From assembly GCA_009760855.2 (NCBI GenBank), contig WPIO01000230.1, positions 124,001-188,000 of the forward strand: DNA of 64,000 bases. The letters are read 5' to 3'. The DNA comes from Cristatella mucedo (lineage: Eukaryota > Bryozoa > Phylactolaemata > Cristatellidae). The notes under the pieces were generated by a model that was not told the DNA's origin, made no database searches, and worked only from the letters and a program-made list of their open reading frames with translations. Position numbers and translations under genes: made by a program. This document shows, piece by piece, positions 1 to 14,002 of this stretch (the stretch's first letter is position 1; each line of letters opens with the position of its first letter).

Positions 1-779
1 ATAATTATTATAATATTAATACATTTGATGTACCACTCGCTGTGAGCTCAATCTCTCTTTCCGGGCTTTTTACAGAATACAGTTATAATTATTCTCGCCG
101 CTTCGAACTGGACTCACGCCCCCGATCTGGATCCCGGGTCTATGCATTTAGCATACCGTTGTGCTGCGATCCAGAAAATGGAGGCGCGGCGCCAAGCGAC
201 CGCATGGATGTCTCCGAACGACGCCACCGCCGCTCTCTGCGGCACCATTTATTTATTTACTTATACAGCAGCTTATCGGACCATTTACTGAAAGCGTCGT
301 GCGATCGGTTCCTAGGGATTCAGGAAGACTGCGAGACTGCGCGACACTTAGGCGACGTAGCCACAGGAAAAGTTCGCTAGAACAGACGCGGTAGGCCAGC
401 GACGGCTGGACCTGCTGAGCCCGCTTCATCCGGCGAACCCGCCTCACTCATTGACCTCGGCTGAGCCTGCTGACCTCGCCGCATCCGGCGAACACCACCT
501 CACCTGCTGACCTCTGCGGGACGCCGCTGACGCGCGACTCACCTCGCCTCGTCCGGAGCTCCTGACCGACGCGATTCGTCAGATTCCCCTACGAGACCTA
601 GCAAGCCCTGGGGTGTGAGTCTCGCCGGAAGCGCCGCCAGCCGATCGCTGCTCCGCCAGCCGATCGCTGCTCCGCTTGCGCGAGCAGTTCGACGCGCGCG
701 CTGTGACTTCCGTCGGACGAGAGCGAACCGGTCGCACAGCGTCACTGTCGAGAGAAGCTGGCGAGAGACCGTGGCGGTC
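1..779. other. unassigned GC-rich DNA
   Basis: No gene is recognised. A 19-bp unit (cgccagccgatcgctgctc) is directly duplicated at about 641-678. Overlapping reading frames on both strands look like composition effects. Confidence 0.4.
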
Positions 780-1122
780 TCTCTCCACCCATTCTTCACA
801 AAGGTGCCCGAGAAAGTGCGATATCGCACGGATATCCGGTCGAACGATGCATCCCAGCGTCCGCGTCTGCTCCATGATTGCACATCGAGGATTTTTATCG
901 TCGGTCGCTCAATCCTTCAGAGCGCTGCTGCTACAGCGCGGACAGCGCCCACGCTCGCACGAATCGATCGAGGATCCGAGCACTTCCTGTCTGCGTTACA
1001 TTGTGGAAGCTACAGACGGAGATGCGTTGCATGACGTTACAAAATGGACTGACGAGCGAAGGGCCTCGAAAGGCCAAAGGCCACGTCACAGCGAGCAGAC
1101 GCTCGCGAGCGAGCGCCTGTAC
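780..1122. other. 3' flank of Ly6 copy 1, shared with copy 3
   Basis: This block matches two separated pieces near copy 3, at about 17820-17925 and 19790-19918, so the duplicated unit extends beyond the stop codon. The part at 1004-1034 resembles the 3' end of LINE-B (acagacggaga motif) and has a counterpart at 19884-19910. The insertion therefore appears older than the gene duplication. Confidence 0.55.
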
Positions 1123-4603
<3,481 letters not shown>

Positions 4604-5100
4604 CGCTGCGACGGAAGCCGCGACAGTGGCAGCGTCGTCCTGCAGCGTCGGCAGCTGCGGCTGGCAGCGACCCGAGCGACCCGAGAGAGGAGCGGAGAGT
4701 TGCAGCACCCGCTCTGTCGGAGTCGGCTGCGACGCAGCTCTGCCCTGCTGCTGCTGCTGCTGCTGCCGCGCCTCGGCGAAAGCCCAATTAAAAGGACGGA
4801 GGAAGAAAAACCCGCCATTCCGCCAGTGCGATGTGCCAATCGCTGTGCGCGCTGATGCGCGACGCTCTCGGCGAGAGAGATCGGCGGAGCGAAGAGTACG
4901 CTCGCTGTACTTGCTCGCGCGCTAATTCGCCGCCGGGCACCCGGTCTTTGAGCACCGGCTGCTCCTACGGCGACGGCTTTGTTCGCGGGCGACACATTGC
5001 GTCTCCAGCTTCAGGACTTTGTGAACATTGTTACATTCGGGTCTTTGCACATTGCACGCGTCGAGCCGCCGCTACGCGTGAAACTGGTGAGGGTTTCGCT
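4604..5100 (-). promoter_or_regulatory. conserved upstream block of Ly6 copy 1 (putative 5' UTR/promoter)
   Basis: DNA upstream of the signal-peptide exon is recognisably conserved with 12805-13260 and 24178-24600: a CTG run, a TTTTAAT block near 4788, then a shared tract containing gctttgttcgcg. Conservation outside the coding sequence suggests promoter or 5' UTR, but it could simply be recent duplication. No transcription start can be fixed. Confidence 0.4.
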
Positions 5101-5884
5101 GTCACAACACATGTCTTGTGTAGCCATGTTGGCTGACACAATGGCTGACGTGCCATGGCTGACACCAGAAACGGCTGCTGCTGCTGCACAAGAAAATGGT
5201 GGCTGCGGCGGAGTTCTGATCACTTGATTAAATGCATAAGACGTCCGCTCGACGGTAGACTGGAAAAAGCTTCCGCAAGCTCGCGCATTTACAGTTTGCA
5301 CTTAAGTGTATTTAAATACTATTAGCATGATTAAATGACCATTGCATTGCAAATTTTTGTAGTTGCCAATGTGCATCCCAGCGAAGTAAAATTTCGAATA
5401 TAGGCTGGCCTAGACTAGTTCTAGCAGTGTCACTCTAATCATGGTTTCCTAAGTATAGCTGCACGAGTCCCCAAAGTCATTAAACTTGATTTTTGGAGAT
5501 GCATGCAAAGTTTACATATCAAATGTATTTTTATCTTATTTTCTGATGCAGCTTCACAGCAGACACCCCGAGTGTCCCGCCCGCATGACTTGACAGCATT
5601 GTTATGTATCAACAATGAATATAGAGTTAAACCTTTTGATTCTCCCCACAAAATCTTTATTTTAACCAGGAATAATGTGACCTTGACTATTACTGGTTAT
5701 CAGAAGATCTTGACTATTACTGGCTGTCAGAAGGTCAGCATGACCGCTATGGTTCCATCAAAAGATAAATTATGTTACCCACGTTGCTTGTGCCAGTTTG
5801 AACGCCGACTGCTCCGTTGGCTTAATGCATAACTAGAATCTGACCTTCATTCTTAACTGTTGGCATAATACGCAGTTAATGCAA
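5101..5884. other. unassigned DNA
   Basis: I recognise no gene. A short imperfect tandem duplication (cttgactattactgg... tcagaag) lies at about 5682-5740. Confidence 0.4.
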
Positions 5885-6490
5885 AGAAGTCTCGCACTGT
5901 CCGCAAAACTTAATGCCGATTCGCCACGCGGCACTGGCATGTATATTTAATTAAATTCGGCTCATTTTTGGTTGATATATTATTCGATATACCAACTTTA
6001 CATACAAAAGTGTTGCGAGGCTTCTGCGTCCGGTCAGAACAGTGGCGCAAACAAAGCGCTCGTAACGGCTCTGGTCTCAGCAGACGAGCGACAAATACTG
6101 GCGATATCTGAAAATCCTTTAGCGCGACTAGTGACTTGTTGATTCAGCACCAATGCACGGGGGCAGTAGCCGATAGTAGCAGAAATACGGGAGATAAAGA
6201 TAAAGATAAAGATAAAGAGGGTTCTTTATGCCTTAAAACGGTTAACATTAACCCTAAAAAGTTTGCATCCATGACGTAGACGAGTCTATTTGACAGCTGC
6301 GGAGTGCTAAGGCACTCACCCGCCAGCGGCCATAACTTACACCGACGGGGCACCGTGGCCTAGTGCTCAACTGCCAACGCAGCAGGTGTAGTCACAGCTT
6401 ACTGCTTACTCTTGGGGGCCGGCTTTTACGCAGCCTCGCGGCCATTGATTGTGGCATATTTGGTACACAGCCGTTGCAATCAGGAGCCAC
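5885..6490 (+). repeat. dispersed repeat R1, copy 1, with tRNA-like end
   Basis: Shares several blocks in the same order with 28890-29815: gattcgccacgcggcact near the start, gtagacgagtctatttgaga-like sequence, cgccagcggccataact, then gcaccgtggcctag. The last block resembles a tRNA A box, so the end may be a SINE head. A (GATAAA)4 run lies at 6189-6216. No coding potential was seen. Confidence 0.6.
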
Positions 6491-6505
6491 GAAAAAATAT
6501 TATAA

Positions 6506-6799
6506 TAGCCATAATTTTATAATTATAATTATATAATAATATAATTATGTAATTATGATATTAGGTTATTATATTATTACATTATTATATTATAGAATTT
6601 TAACAACATATTATTATAATTATGTAATTATATTATTATATAATTATATAATTATATTACTATGTTATTATGTCATTATATTATTATATTATTATAATAT
6701 TAAATTATTACATCATTTAATAATATATATTATATGGCCATAATTATATATAATGTAATTTAATATATAGCCATAATTATATAATTATGTAGCCATAAT
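6506..6799. repeat. AT-rich island bounded by TAGCCATAAT
   Basis: Almost pure A/T sequence, with the 10-bp word TAGCCATAAT at both edges (6506-6515 and 6790-6799) and once inside near 6768. It is similar in design to other AT-rich islands in the window. Confidence 0.6.
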
Positions 6800-7813
6800 C
6801 TCGCTGAGTTAGCTTCCCACAATTTCAACGTGCCTTCCTCTTATGACCGCGAAGCCTGCGAAAACTCGAATCTATTTGTCAAGCCGACCACTCGTAGCCT
6901 CCTCTGACGCGCGTGTCAGCGCGTACCTTATCTGAACTAATTAGTTGTAATACCTATAATATACTTATAATATAATATTAAAACTTATAATATTTTTACT
7001 TAATAACAACAATTTATAATTGTATGGAGATTTTGCTTTTGCTTTTTTCGTCAACAATGAAGCGAAACGACGTACCAACTGGTTGCACAAAGAGACTTGG
7101 CATGCTTTAATCGCACGTTTAGCCGAATCTACTTTCTTCAAGAAACTCTTCTCGCTCAATATATGACAGTTACGCACACGGGAATGCTAGTCTCTGGGCG
7201 GTACGCGACGCCATCGACGCAGCGAGCTGCGGTTTCCACTGGTAACCAGCTGGCACCCTCCCTGGTTTCCACGCGCTTGCCACAGAGCGCTTTCTCCATC
7301 ACTGCTCGGTTAATCGGCAGGCTCTTGACATTAATATTCGGTGAATCACGTGAGCTATTCCGATTGCTTTGACGTCTCTGTTAAGACGGAACAGAGCTCC
7401 TAGCGTGCTGACGCAGCCGTACTCTTACCTGAGGCCCAACCGATGTTTCTAATGCAATTATGAACGGTTGTGCACTATCCATGAAATTATGCGAGCAAAA
7501 TGAAGCGAAGGGAAAAATCGAGTGTAGTTCGGCGACGATGCGTAGACGACGCGGTCGATTCAAGAGTCATCTCATGTCTCAGCATGGCGGCTGCAGCCGC
7601 CATGCTGGAATTATTCAAAGGGAAGGACACCGAATGGGTTACCTATCTCTGACCTCTGAGCCTACCTGTTTTGAATCCAAAGCCCAAAGCAGGCTGGGCA
7701 CTCTCACGATAAATGTGCAGCATTAATATGTTATGTATTTTATATAAAGTTACATAAACTCATGAAAATATGTATATAAGAAATTAATGAAAATTCGTAG
7801 CAAGCAGTACTCG

Positions 7814-7845
<32 letters not shown>

Positions 7846-8013
7846 CCCGCCTACGCCTACGCCTCACATCAGCCTCTATGTCACATCGGCAACCAGACGC
7901 CGTTACGAGCAATTTGAGGTAACTACTAACTTACATGATATTGCTGCATTTAGAAGGACTTTTTGATTAATAATAACAGGCATGTTTCCATTTGGCATGG
8001 GGATTAAGGACCG
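6800..8013. other. unassigned DNA with a 28-bp palindrome and short CT tract
   Basis: No gene is recognised. A perfect 28-bp palindrome lies at 7580-7607 and a short (CT)n tract at about 7818-7845. Confidence 0.4.
7580..7607. other. 28-bp perfect palindrome
   Basis: The sequence reads identically on both strands over 28 bases, with centre CTGCAG and arms built on GCATGGCGG. Confidence 0.9.
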
Positions 8014-9575
8014 TCGTCTGCCCAGGTGCTGCCATCGTCGTAACGGTCACAGCAGGCGCCGCCGTCATCTAAGCAGGTGCTGCCGTCGTCGCAATGCTCG
8101 CAGCAGGCACCGCCGTCGTCTAAGCAGGTGAGGCAGCCGTAGTCGCCTCAGCTGTAGCCGTGCCTGATGCGGCCATCGTCGCCGTCGCGTAGGAGGCAGC
8201 CGCGGTCGTGTTGGCCTGAGCGACGGGCGCGCCGTTGCAGAGCGCGGTCGAGCAGTAGTAGCGCGTGACGCTCGCCTCGCCGGCCATCGCGTCGCTCGTC
8301 GAGTCCGCGTAGCCAAGCGCTGCGGCGGCCAACGAGTTGTTGGCCGCCGCAGCCACGCCGGTACGAAGAATCTGGGAGTTGAAATGGGGCAGCGGGGAAT
8401 GATTTATTCACCAGCCGCCGTCGACGACGGCCGCAGCGGCCGCAGAAAACGCTCGCGCGCGCGTGCGAGCGCGCATTCGGCAAGCTTTCGTCGGCCGGAA
8501 GGCGAGCGAGAGCACGGCGTCCCGCTTTTCTCCGCTTTCACCTGCTCCTCCGGGATACTCGACGATCGTGCTCAGGCACGGCAGGCCGGCGGAGCAGTTC
8601 ACCGTCGACGCGTTCGAACCGTTTGGGTGGAATGGATCGGCGCAGCCGCCGCCGCTGTCGCACGCGTAGCATTCGAGTTCGAGGGCGTCCGCTGAAACCG
8701 AGCGAAACGCGGCCGCAGCATGGCGCTCGGGCGGGCCGCTTTGTAGCACGGCGCGGCGATGTGCTGGACGGCCGAGCACGCCACGTCGCTGCTTCGCTAT
8801 CAGCGACGCTTCGGCTTTGAGCAGGTCGAAGGGGTGGATAGATGGAGGCGGAGCAGGTCGCATGGGTCGCAGGGGAAACCTCAAGGCCAATGCATTCGGC
8901 GACGCACTTTTGCGATTCTTTCCTTTTGTCAATTCGTTCACGCGCACCATCAAACTGTACTGTCATTGTCCTCGAACGGGTGTCTCACGCGAGTCTCTCT
9001 CAGAAACTATCCGCTGCTGCTTCTGCTGCAACGTATTGCTGCCGTCGCCGGAAACAGCAATAAAGCGACGAACTCTGGCAATGGCGTCAGGCTTGTCCGG
9101 TCGCCTAGGCAACGGCGTCCGGTCGCCTAGGCTCGCTCAGGCCGCAAAGTTAGTTCGTGCGTTACAGTCGGCGTTTGACATTCGCGCAGCGAATTTTGAG
9201 TGTTAGCTAGTCACAAAGAGTTGGTCATCGAAATTTCTATCCGGGGTCGCCTCAAGTAGCGCCATTTGCAGCAGCAGATCACGAACCGCATATCCACGGG
9301 ACAGACGGACGGACGGACAGACCGGGGGCATCGCCATCGCAGATGCCGAGTCTGCTCTCGAGCGCTAGCGGCTGCTGAAGCAAATGGCTAATGCAAATGG
9401 CGGACGCAGCTGGAATCAAGATCGGACGCTAAGTGCCGCTCTGTCTTGCAAGCAAAAGGCTTTCGTCAGCGAAAACCTGCAGAACGCCGCATTGAACGCC
9501 TTCGTTCGTCGGCGACGGGCGAGGATGGATGCTGGAGGAGGAATACAGCGAGCTGATCAAGCAGGCTTGGTGGCT

Positions 9576-9634
9576 GCCATCATCATCAAAGGCCTTGGTG
9601 ATGATGGCATCATCATCATCATCATCATCATCTT
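9576..9634. repeat. (ATC)n microsatellite
   Basis: Short ATC/CATCAT tract just outside the left end of the Mutator-like element. Confidence 0.85.
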
Positions 9635-9697
9635 GATCAAGCAAGCAGGAGCCACCCTGAAGATCTGCGGAGCCCGCGGATCTGGACGAGGGTTCTA

Positions 9698-9836
9698 GGG
9701 CAATTCGGCGTAGGACAATTCGGAGCGGACAATTCGTCACGGACAATCCGGATCGGACATTTCGGAGCGTATAATTCTCGTCGCGGATAATTCGGAGCAA
9801 ACATTTCGGAGCGGACAATGTGGAGCAGGATATTTA
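9698..9836 (+). repeat. left inverted terminal array of the MULE
   Basis: About nine ~14-15-bp units of the type GGACAATTCGGAGC, progressively degenerate inward. It is the reverse complement in type of the right array at 12193-12300. Confidence 0.85.
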
Positions 9837-10006
9837 AAATATATCTATATGAAATTTAAACGAATTTTTTTATTAATCATGTTTAATAGAACTATAATAC
9901 CATACAAAGTAAAGTTTTTTTAGCTTACTGGAAAACAAATTCATAGAAAATACCAGCAACTCTTGCACAAAATCACATTTTTAAAATGTTAACAGTATAC
10001 TAAATG

Positions 10007-11461
10007 TTAATCCTTTAAAAAAATGTTGCGACGAAATCCGCACAAGTAATCAATTGATGAACAATTTTCGTAATCTAGCACAACCATGCGCAATCGACAA
10101 TCCAGGCCTCCATATTTCTTTTTCCTCAGAGGAGGATCTTCACCAGCAAGTAGACGTTCGACGACCAGTTTATTTGTGTTCTGTTCCTTTTGAAGTTTAA
10201 CTATCAACCTCGGCAGAGTTGGGTGAGGAATATGTACTGACCGTGCAAATGCACTGTGCCATCCTTGCACTGCGTTGTTACTCCGAGGAGTATCGTCACG
10301 CACAGCTTGGTAGCAATACCAGACGTCGCATGAAAATAGAGCAACAGCTCGTTGTCGTCGTCGTCTTCTTACGATGAAAGTAGTTGGTCAACTTCTGGAA
10401 ACTAATTATCTAATAAGTCTAATTGAGCTCTATCAGTTCTTCATAAACACAAACTTTATCGTTGTTTGGAACATAAGCCAGAGCGACCAGTATTCGGATG
10501 TGCATCGCATATTCGGGTTCGGTGTTGAATCTCCCTGCGTTTCCATTTCTTGAACTTCACGCCAGAGGCATCGTCCAAAATGGAAATGGCAGCCGTGAAT
10601 CTGTGGCTGGAAGACGCATGTGAACGCATTCATTGATGCTTTTTCGAAGTCGGTTATGACGGTGTGTGGTTGTAATCGAGGTTCAATCTCTTTCAATTTC
10701 ATCAACAAAGCTGTGCAAGTAGTTTCCGTTTTATTTGGCAGCAAGGCGAAGACGCATGGAATGTTGATGCATGCCATCACGTGTTCCATGAATAGTATAC
10801 AGTTGTTTATATTCAGCTGGACTCACTTTAAAAGTTCCTTTGGCTAACCACACTCTGCATCCACTAAGGAATTGAAGATCTTTCGCCGCTGCGAACAATT
10901 TAAAGTCAATTTCAATGTCGCAGGAAAGGTCAACCATTCGTCGTAAACTGAATCTCAGCTGGAAGACTATTTTTGATCTGAGGTGGAAGCTTTCGATAAT
11001 AATATAATAATAACAATAATGATGCACTCGATAAAGCGCCATCCTCAGAGACCTTAATCTCTCTCTAGGCGCTTTACATTTGCTGCTAAAATGGGAAATA
11101 CAATTGAATGGTATCTTCTGATGGTGCGTCTGATCGTTTCGGTTTTCGGTACAGTTGCTTGTGCTGCTGGACTCAAATTTTCCATTGCTGCCTGGACAAT
11201 CAGTCTTGCTGGTTCTTCTGCACGTTTTTTAATGGTTGATCGGACTCAAGTTGTTTCAAGTTGACCAGTAGATGCTGCGTGCGAATGTTGAGATGGAGGT
11301 TTCATTATCGCTCCATTCGCTGAATGACAGCGACCTTTGCAGGAACGATCGCAGCATCTCCATATCTCTTTCTGTTCAGTTTTTCTTGCCATGTGATAAA
11401 GATAACCTTCGTAAATCAGCATTCGTTTTCCTTTCTCTGATTCTACGAATTTTAAGGCCAT
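10007..11461 (-). pseudogene. MULE transposase with N-terminal FLYWCH zinc finger (broken)
   Basis: Order on the minus strand: 11461-11246, a FLYWCH finger (EGYLYHMARKTEQKEIWRCC, then CKGRCHS and HSH); about 10950-10731, the start of the transposase core with WLAKGTFKVSP and QLYTIHG; 10789-10433, core with ALLPNKTETT, TVITDFEKA and HGCHFHF; 10303-10007, the C-terminal part with SNNAVQGWHSAF. These match the MULE transposase domain. The first catalytic Asp, normally in a DGTF motif, is Lys here (KGTF), while the second Asp (TDFE) remains. A LINE-A 3' end separates the finger from the core, and frameshifts separate the other parts. Not expected to be active. Confidence 0.8.
10985..11110 (-). 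mobile_element. LINE-A solo 3' end inside the MULE
   Basis: Shows the LINE-A 3' signature in reverse: an ATA/TAA tail, then gataaagcgcc, ctcagaga and ggcgctttacatttgc. It splits the transposase remnant. Confidence 0.8.
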
Positions 11462-11541
11462 TTCGATGAGGGCGTTTACTTATTTATGCATAGGATAGTT
11501 AAAATTTAAACAGAAAACAAAAACTATCGAAGTAACAATTG

Positions 11542-11668
11542 CTACAATCTATAATTTTAATATATTAATTTAATATTAATATATCTATAATTTTATTAAT
11601 TCTAAAATTAAAATTTAAAAATTTAATTAAAATTTAAATGTAATAATTAATAAACTACAATCTATAAT
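11542..11668. repeat. AT-rich island flanked by a 14-bp direct repeat
   Basis: CTACAATCTATAAT occurs at 11542-11555 and 11655-11668, with 99 bp of low-complexity A/T sequence between them. Confidence 0.85.
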
Positions 11669-11794
11669 CTGTCTCACAGACTGGATGATGCTGGACTTGC
11701 AAGCTTAAAGTTCCAAAGGTGTCTGTCCACTGAGCTTTTCAGTCATGCTTATATACACTGATCCCCCTAGCTACAATGTACTCACTTATTGTGT

Positions 11795-12010
11795 AATTAA
11801 GAATAATAATAAAACTAATGCACTTAACAAAGCGCCCTCAGAGAACTTAACCTCTCTTTAGGCGCTTTACATTTGCTGCAAACAGAAATGCAATTGAATG
11901 GTGAGTATTATCATGCTTGGTAAACAAACAAAATGAATAACACGGTTAGGGGTGACATGCACAGGGTCAGCATGCAAATGTGGTTAGCGGCAGCATGCAC
12001 AGTGTCAGCG
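11795..12010 (-). mobile_element. LINE-A 3' end fragment inside the MULE
   Basis: Contains the hairpin signature (aaagcgccctcagagaac ... ggcgctttacatttgctgc), followed by the gacatgcacagggtcagcat region shared with the LINE-A copy at 19320-19400. Confidence 0.85.
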
Positions 12011-12192
12011 AGCATAATTAAAATTAAAATTAAATGTTTTGGTTAATTGAAAGCGTCTATGTTTCAAAATTATGTACTCACTTATTGTGTAATTAAATGT
12101 CTTGGTTAATTGAAAGCGTCTAGGTTTCAAAGCTATGTACTCACTAATTGAAAGCGTGTTTGTACTTCGTTTAAAATGCATAAAATGAATAC

Positions 12193-12300
12193 ATTGCGAA
12201 TTGTCCGCTCCGAATTGTCCGCCCCGAATTACCCGTTTTTGGTCCCGAGTTGTCCGGCGCCGAATTGTCCTCCGACGAATTGTCCGCGACGAATTGTCCG
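12193..12300 (-). repeat. right inverted terminal array of the MULE
   Basis: About seven units reading CGAATTGTCC on the plus strand, inverted relative to the left array. Confidence 0.85.
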
Positions 12301-12378
12301 GTTACCTGGACGAGCGAGGCTAGCGGCCCGCGCGTCCGAGCGCCGCTCCAGCTGCGAGCCGTCGCCCAGCGGCTTCAG

Positions 12379-12453
12379 CTTCAGCTCAAAAGCCACGTGA
12401 CCTCCGCGGCTGAGGCTTCAGCTCAAAAGCCACGTGACCTCCACGGCTGAGGC
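12379..12453. repeat. 37-bp tandem duplication containing CACGTG
   Basis: Two near-identical 37-bp units, each with a CACGTG E-box-like word, lie in intron 1 of Ly6 copy 2 just outside the MULE. Confidence 0.8.
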
Positions 12454-12804
12454 GGCGCTCTCTGCTCGTGCGTACGACCAGTCAACTACTTCTCCGAAGG
12501 TCGCAATCAGGAGAGCTTAATGGCGTCTTGAGGCGGCGGCAACGCGCCGGCCCGCCGAACGGACTCGTCGAGAGCGCGCGGCTCCGCGCGGCGCGGCCGC
12601 GTTTTTCCGGGTCGCGCGCCGATTAGCATGCGCGATCGAACGGGCTGCAGCAGCCGCCGGCGCCGTCGCCGCCCACGCTGGCGCGCGCGACCCGGAAAAG
12701 CGCGCCGGGGCGGGACGGACCGTCGAACCTATCGCGGCCGGCAGAAGCAGTTGCGTCAGCGCCGCGATCGCGGTCGACCTCGCGCATGAGCCACGCGATG
12801 ACAT

Positions 12805-13790
12805 CCGGACGATCCATCGCGACGACACCGGAAGCCCTAACAGCAGCGCCGTTCTGCAGCGTCGGCAGCAGCGGCGGCGGCAGGCGGCGACCTGCGAGAC
12901 CAAGAGGCGCGCACTGCCGCGGCACCCGCCCGCCGCTCGCTCGGTGGAAGTCGTCGCTGCGCAGCTCTGCGCTGCTGCTGCTGCTGCGCGTCGGCGAAAG
13001 ATCGATTAAAAGGGCGAAGAACCTGACCACGACCTCCTTCCGGTAGTGCGACGGCAAGCGCTGGGCGTGCTGATGCACGACGCTCTCGGCACGACAGAGA
13101 TCGGCGGAGCGGAGAGCGCTCCAAGTTCACGCTCGCGCGCTAATCGGTCGCCAGACGACCGCTCTTCGCGCTCAGGCCGTTCCAAGCGGCACGGCTTTGT
13201 TCGCGGACGATACCTTGCGTCTCTACTCTCGAGCTTAATTAGCGTGTCGAGATTGTTGTGGGAACGCGCGCCGCCGCGCTGCTGCGGCAGACTGCGCGCG
13301 AGACGGCTCGTCCGCGAATGAGGCTGATTATTATTTCAGGTCGTATCGAGCCGCGCTCTCTCGCTTCAGGCTGTCGCGACGGTAGCTGCAGCTACGGCGG
13401 CTACAGCGAACCGCTTTGTCTTCTTTGTTTTCTAGCGCGCGCGTCTCGCTTCGGAAGCGCCATTTTCTCGAACTGACCTCTCGGTCGCGGCGTCTCGCCT
13501 ACGGTTCGTCGGCACGCTGCCCGTGGTGGCAGTGGCGGCGCCAGCGGCGCTCCGCCACTTCGACAGCTGCCCGGTGGCGGGCGGGTCGCCGGCGTGCGCA
13601 GTTCCACACCGCCGGCAGCGCTGCACCGTAGCGCGCGCGGCGCGCGCGTGCACGTGCGACAGTCGCGACCGGACGTGGACCGTCGAACGCGCTTCGTGCT
13701 CCGTTCTACGTTCGCGAGACGATGTCGGGAAATCGCATCCTTAAACGACGCGTTCAAAGATTGACCTTCGACACCCGTTTGCCCGATGTT
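12805..13790 (-). promoter_or_regulatory. conserved upstream block of Ly6 copy 2
   Basis: Conserved with 4604-5100 and with 24178-25925, including the distal part tcgcatccttaaacgacgcg at 13734-13753, matched near 25860. The duplicated unit thus reaches about 1 kb upstream of the signal exon. A regulatory role is inferred only. Confidence 0.35.
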
Positions 13791-14002
13791 GAAATAGAAA
13801 CGAGTAGCACAGCCTTTTTTGCACGCTGCAAGCGTGGTAGTAAGCCGGTAGTCTTTCCTACTGCTACGTCAATAGGCCTGTTTAATCGTCGAGCCTTCAC
13901 TTCGTTTGGTCTTTTACTGTCCAAGAATGGTCCGAAATCTTGAAGCTGTTTGGAAAATTTCCTATTAAGAGTCTTAAATGCAATATCAAGTTTGCGTTTC
14001 AA
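13754..14002 (-). other. open frame of unknown nature
   Basis: An 82-codon open frame rich in Lys/Arg (contains FKTLNRKFSKQLQDF). It has no ATG start and I recognise no family. It may be an exon or a repeat fragment. Confidence 0.2.

Larger units (their letters stand above)
9691..12305 (-). mobile_element. Mutator-like (MULE) DNA transposon with FLYWCH domain, inactivated
   Basis: The element is flanked by an exact 9-bp direct repeat, CTGGACGAG, at 9682-9690 and 12306-12314; MULEs typically duplicate 8-10 bp. Both ends carry inverted arrays of a ~14-bp motif, GGACAATTCGGAGC and variants. Minus-strand coding remnants between them match a FLYWCH zinc finger and a MULE transposase. Two solo LINE-A 3' ends (10985-11110, 11795-12010) and one AT-rich island (11542-11668) have been inserted, so the element is dead. 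It lies inside intron 1 of Ly6 copy 2. Confidence 0.85.
8014..12804 (-). pseudogene. Ly6/uPAR-domain gene, copy 2 (degenerate)
   Basis: Exons by homology: 12804-12729 (signal peptide MSSRGSCARSTAIAAL...), 8691-8542, and 8371 to about 8014. Exon 2 is intact, encodes LECYACD to the PGGA boundary and carries 15 extra bases relative to its paralogs. Exon 3 has about 4 extra bases after the first Cys codon (gene-strand TGC GGCGGCC), which shifts the frame. The terminal motif reads TRYYCSTALCN instead of TCYCSTALCN, so a cysteine is lost. In the stalk, CAG codons have become TAG near 8120 and 8072. No hydrophobic GPI tail is seen. Intron 1 is about 4 kb because a Mutator-like transposon (9691-12305) lies within it. 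A short truncated product cannot be excluded. Confidence 0.75.

Noticed and set aside
7580-7607. Palindromes and hairpins as bacterial-type terminators
   Set aside because: The window is eukaryotic, and no U-tract or upstream gene end is associated with them.
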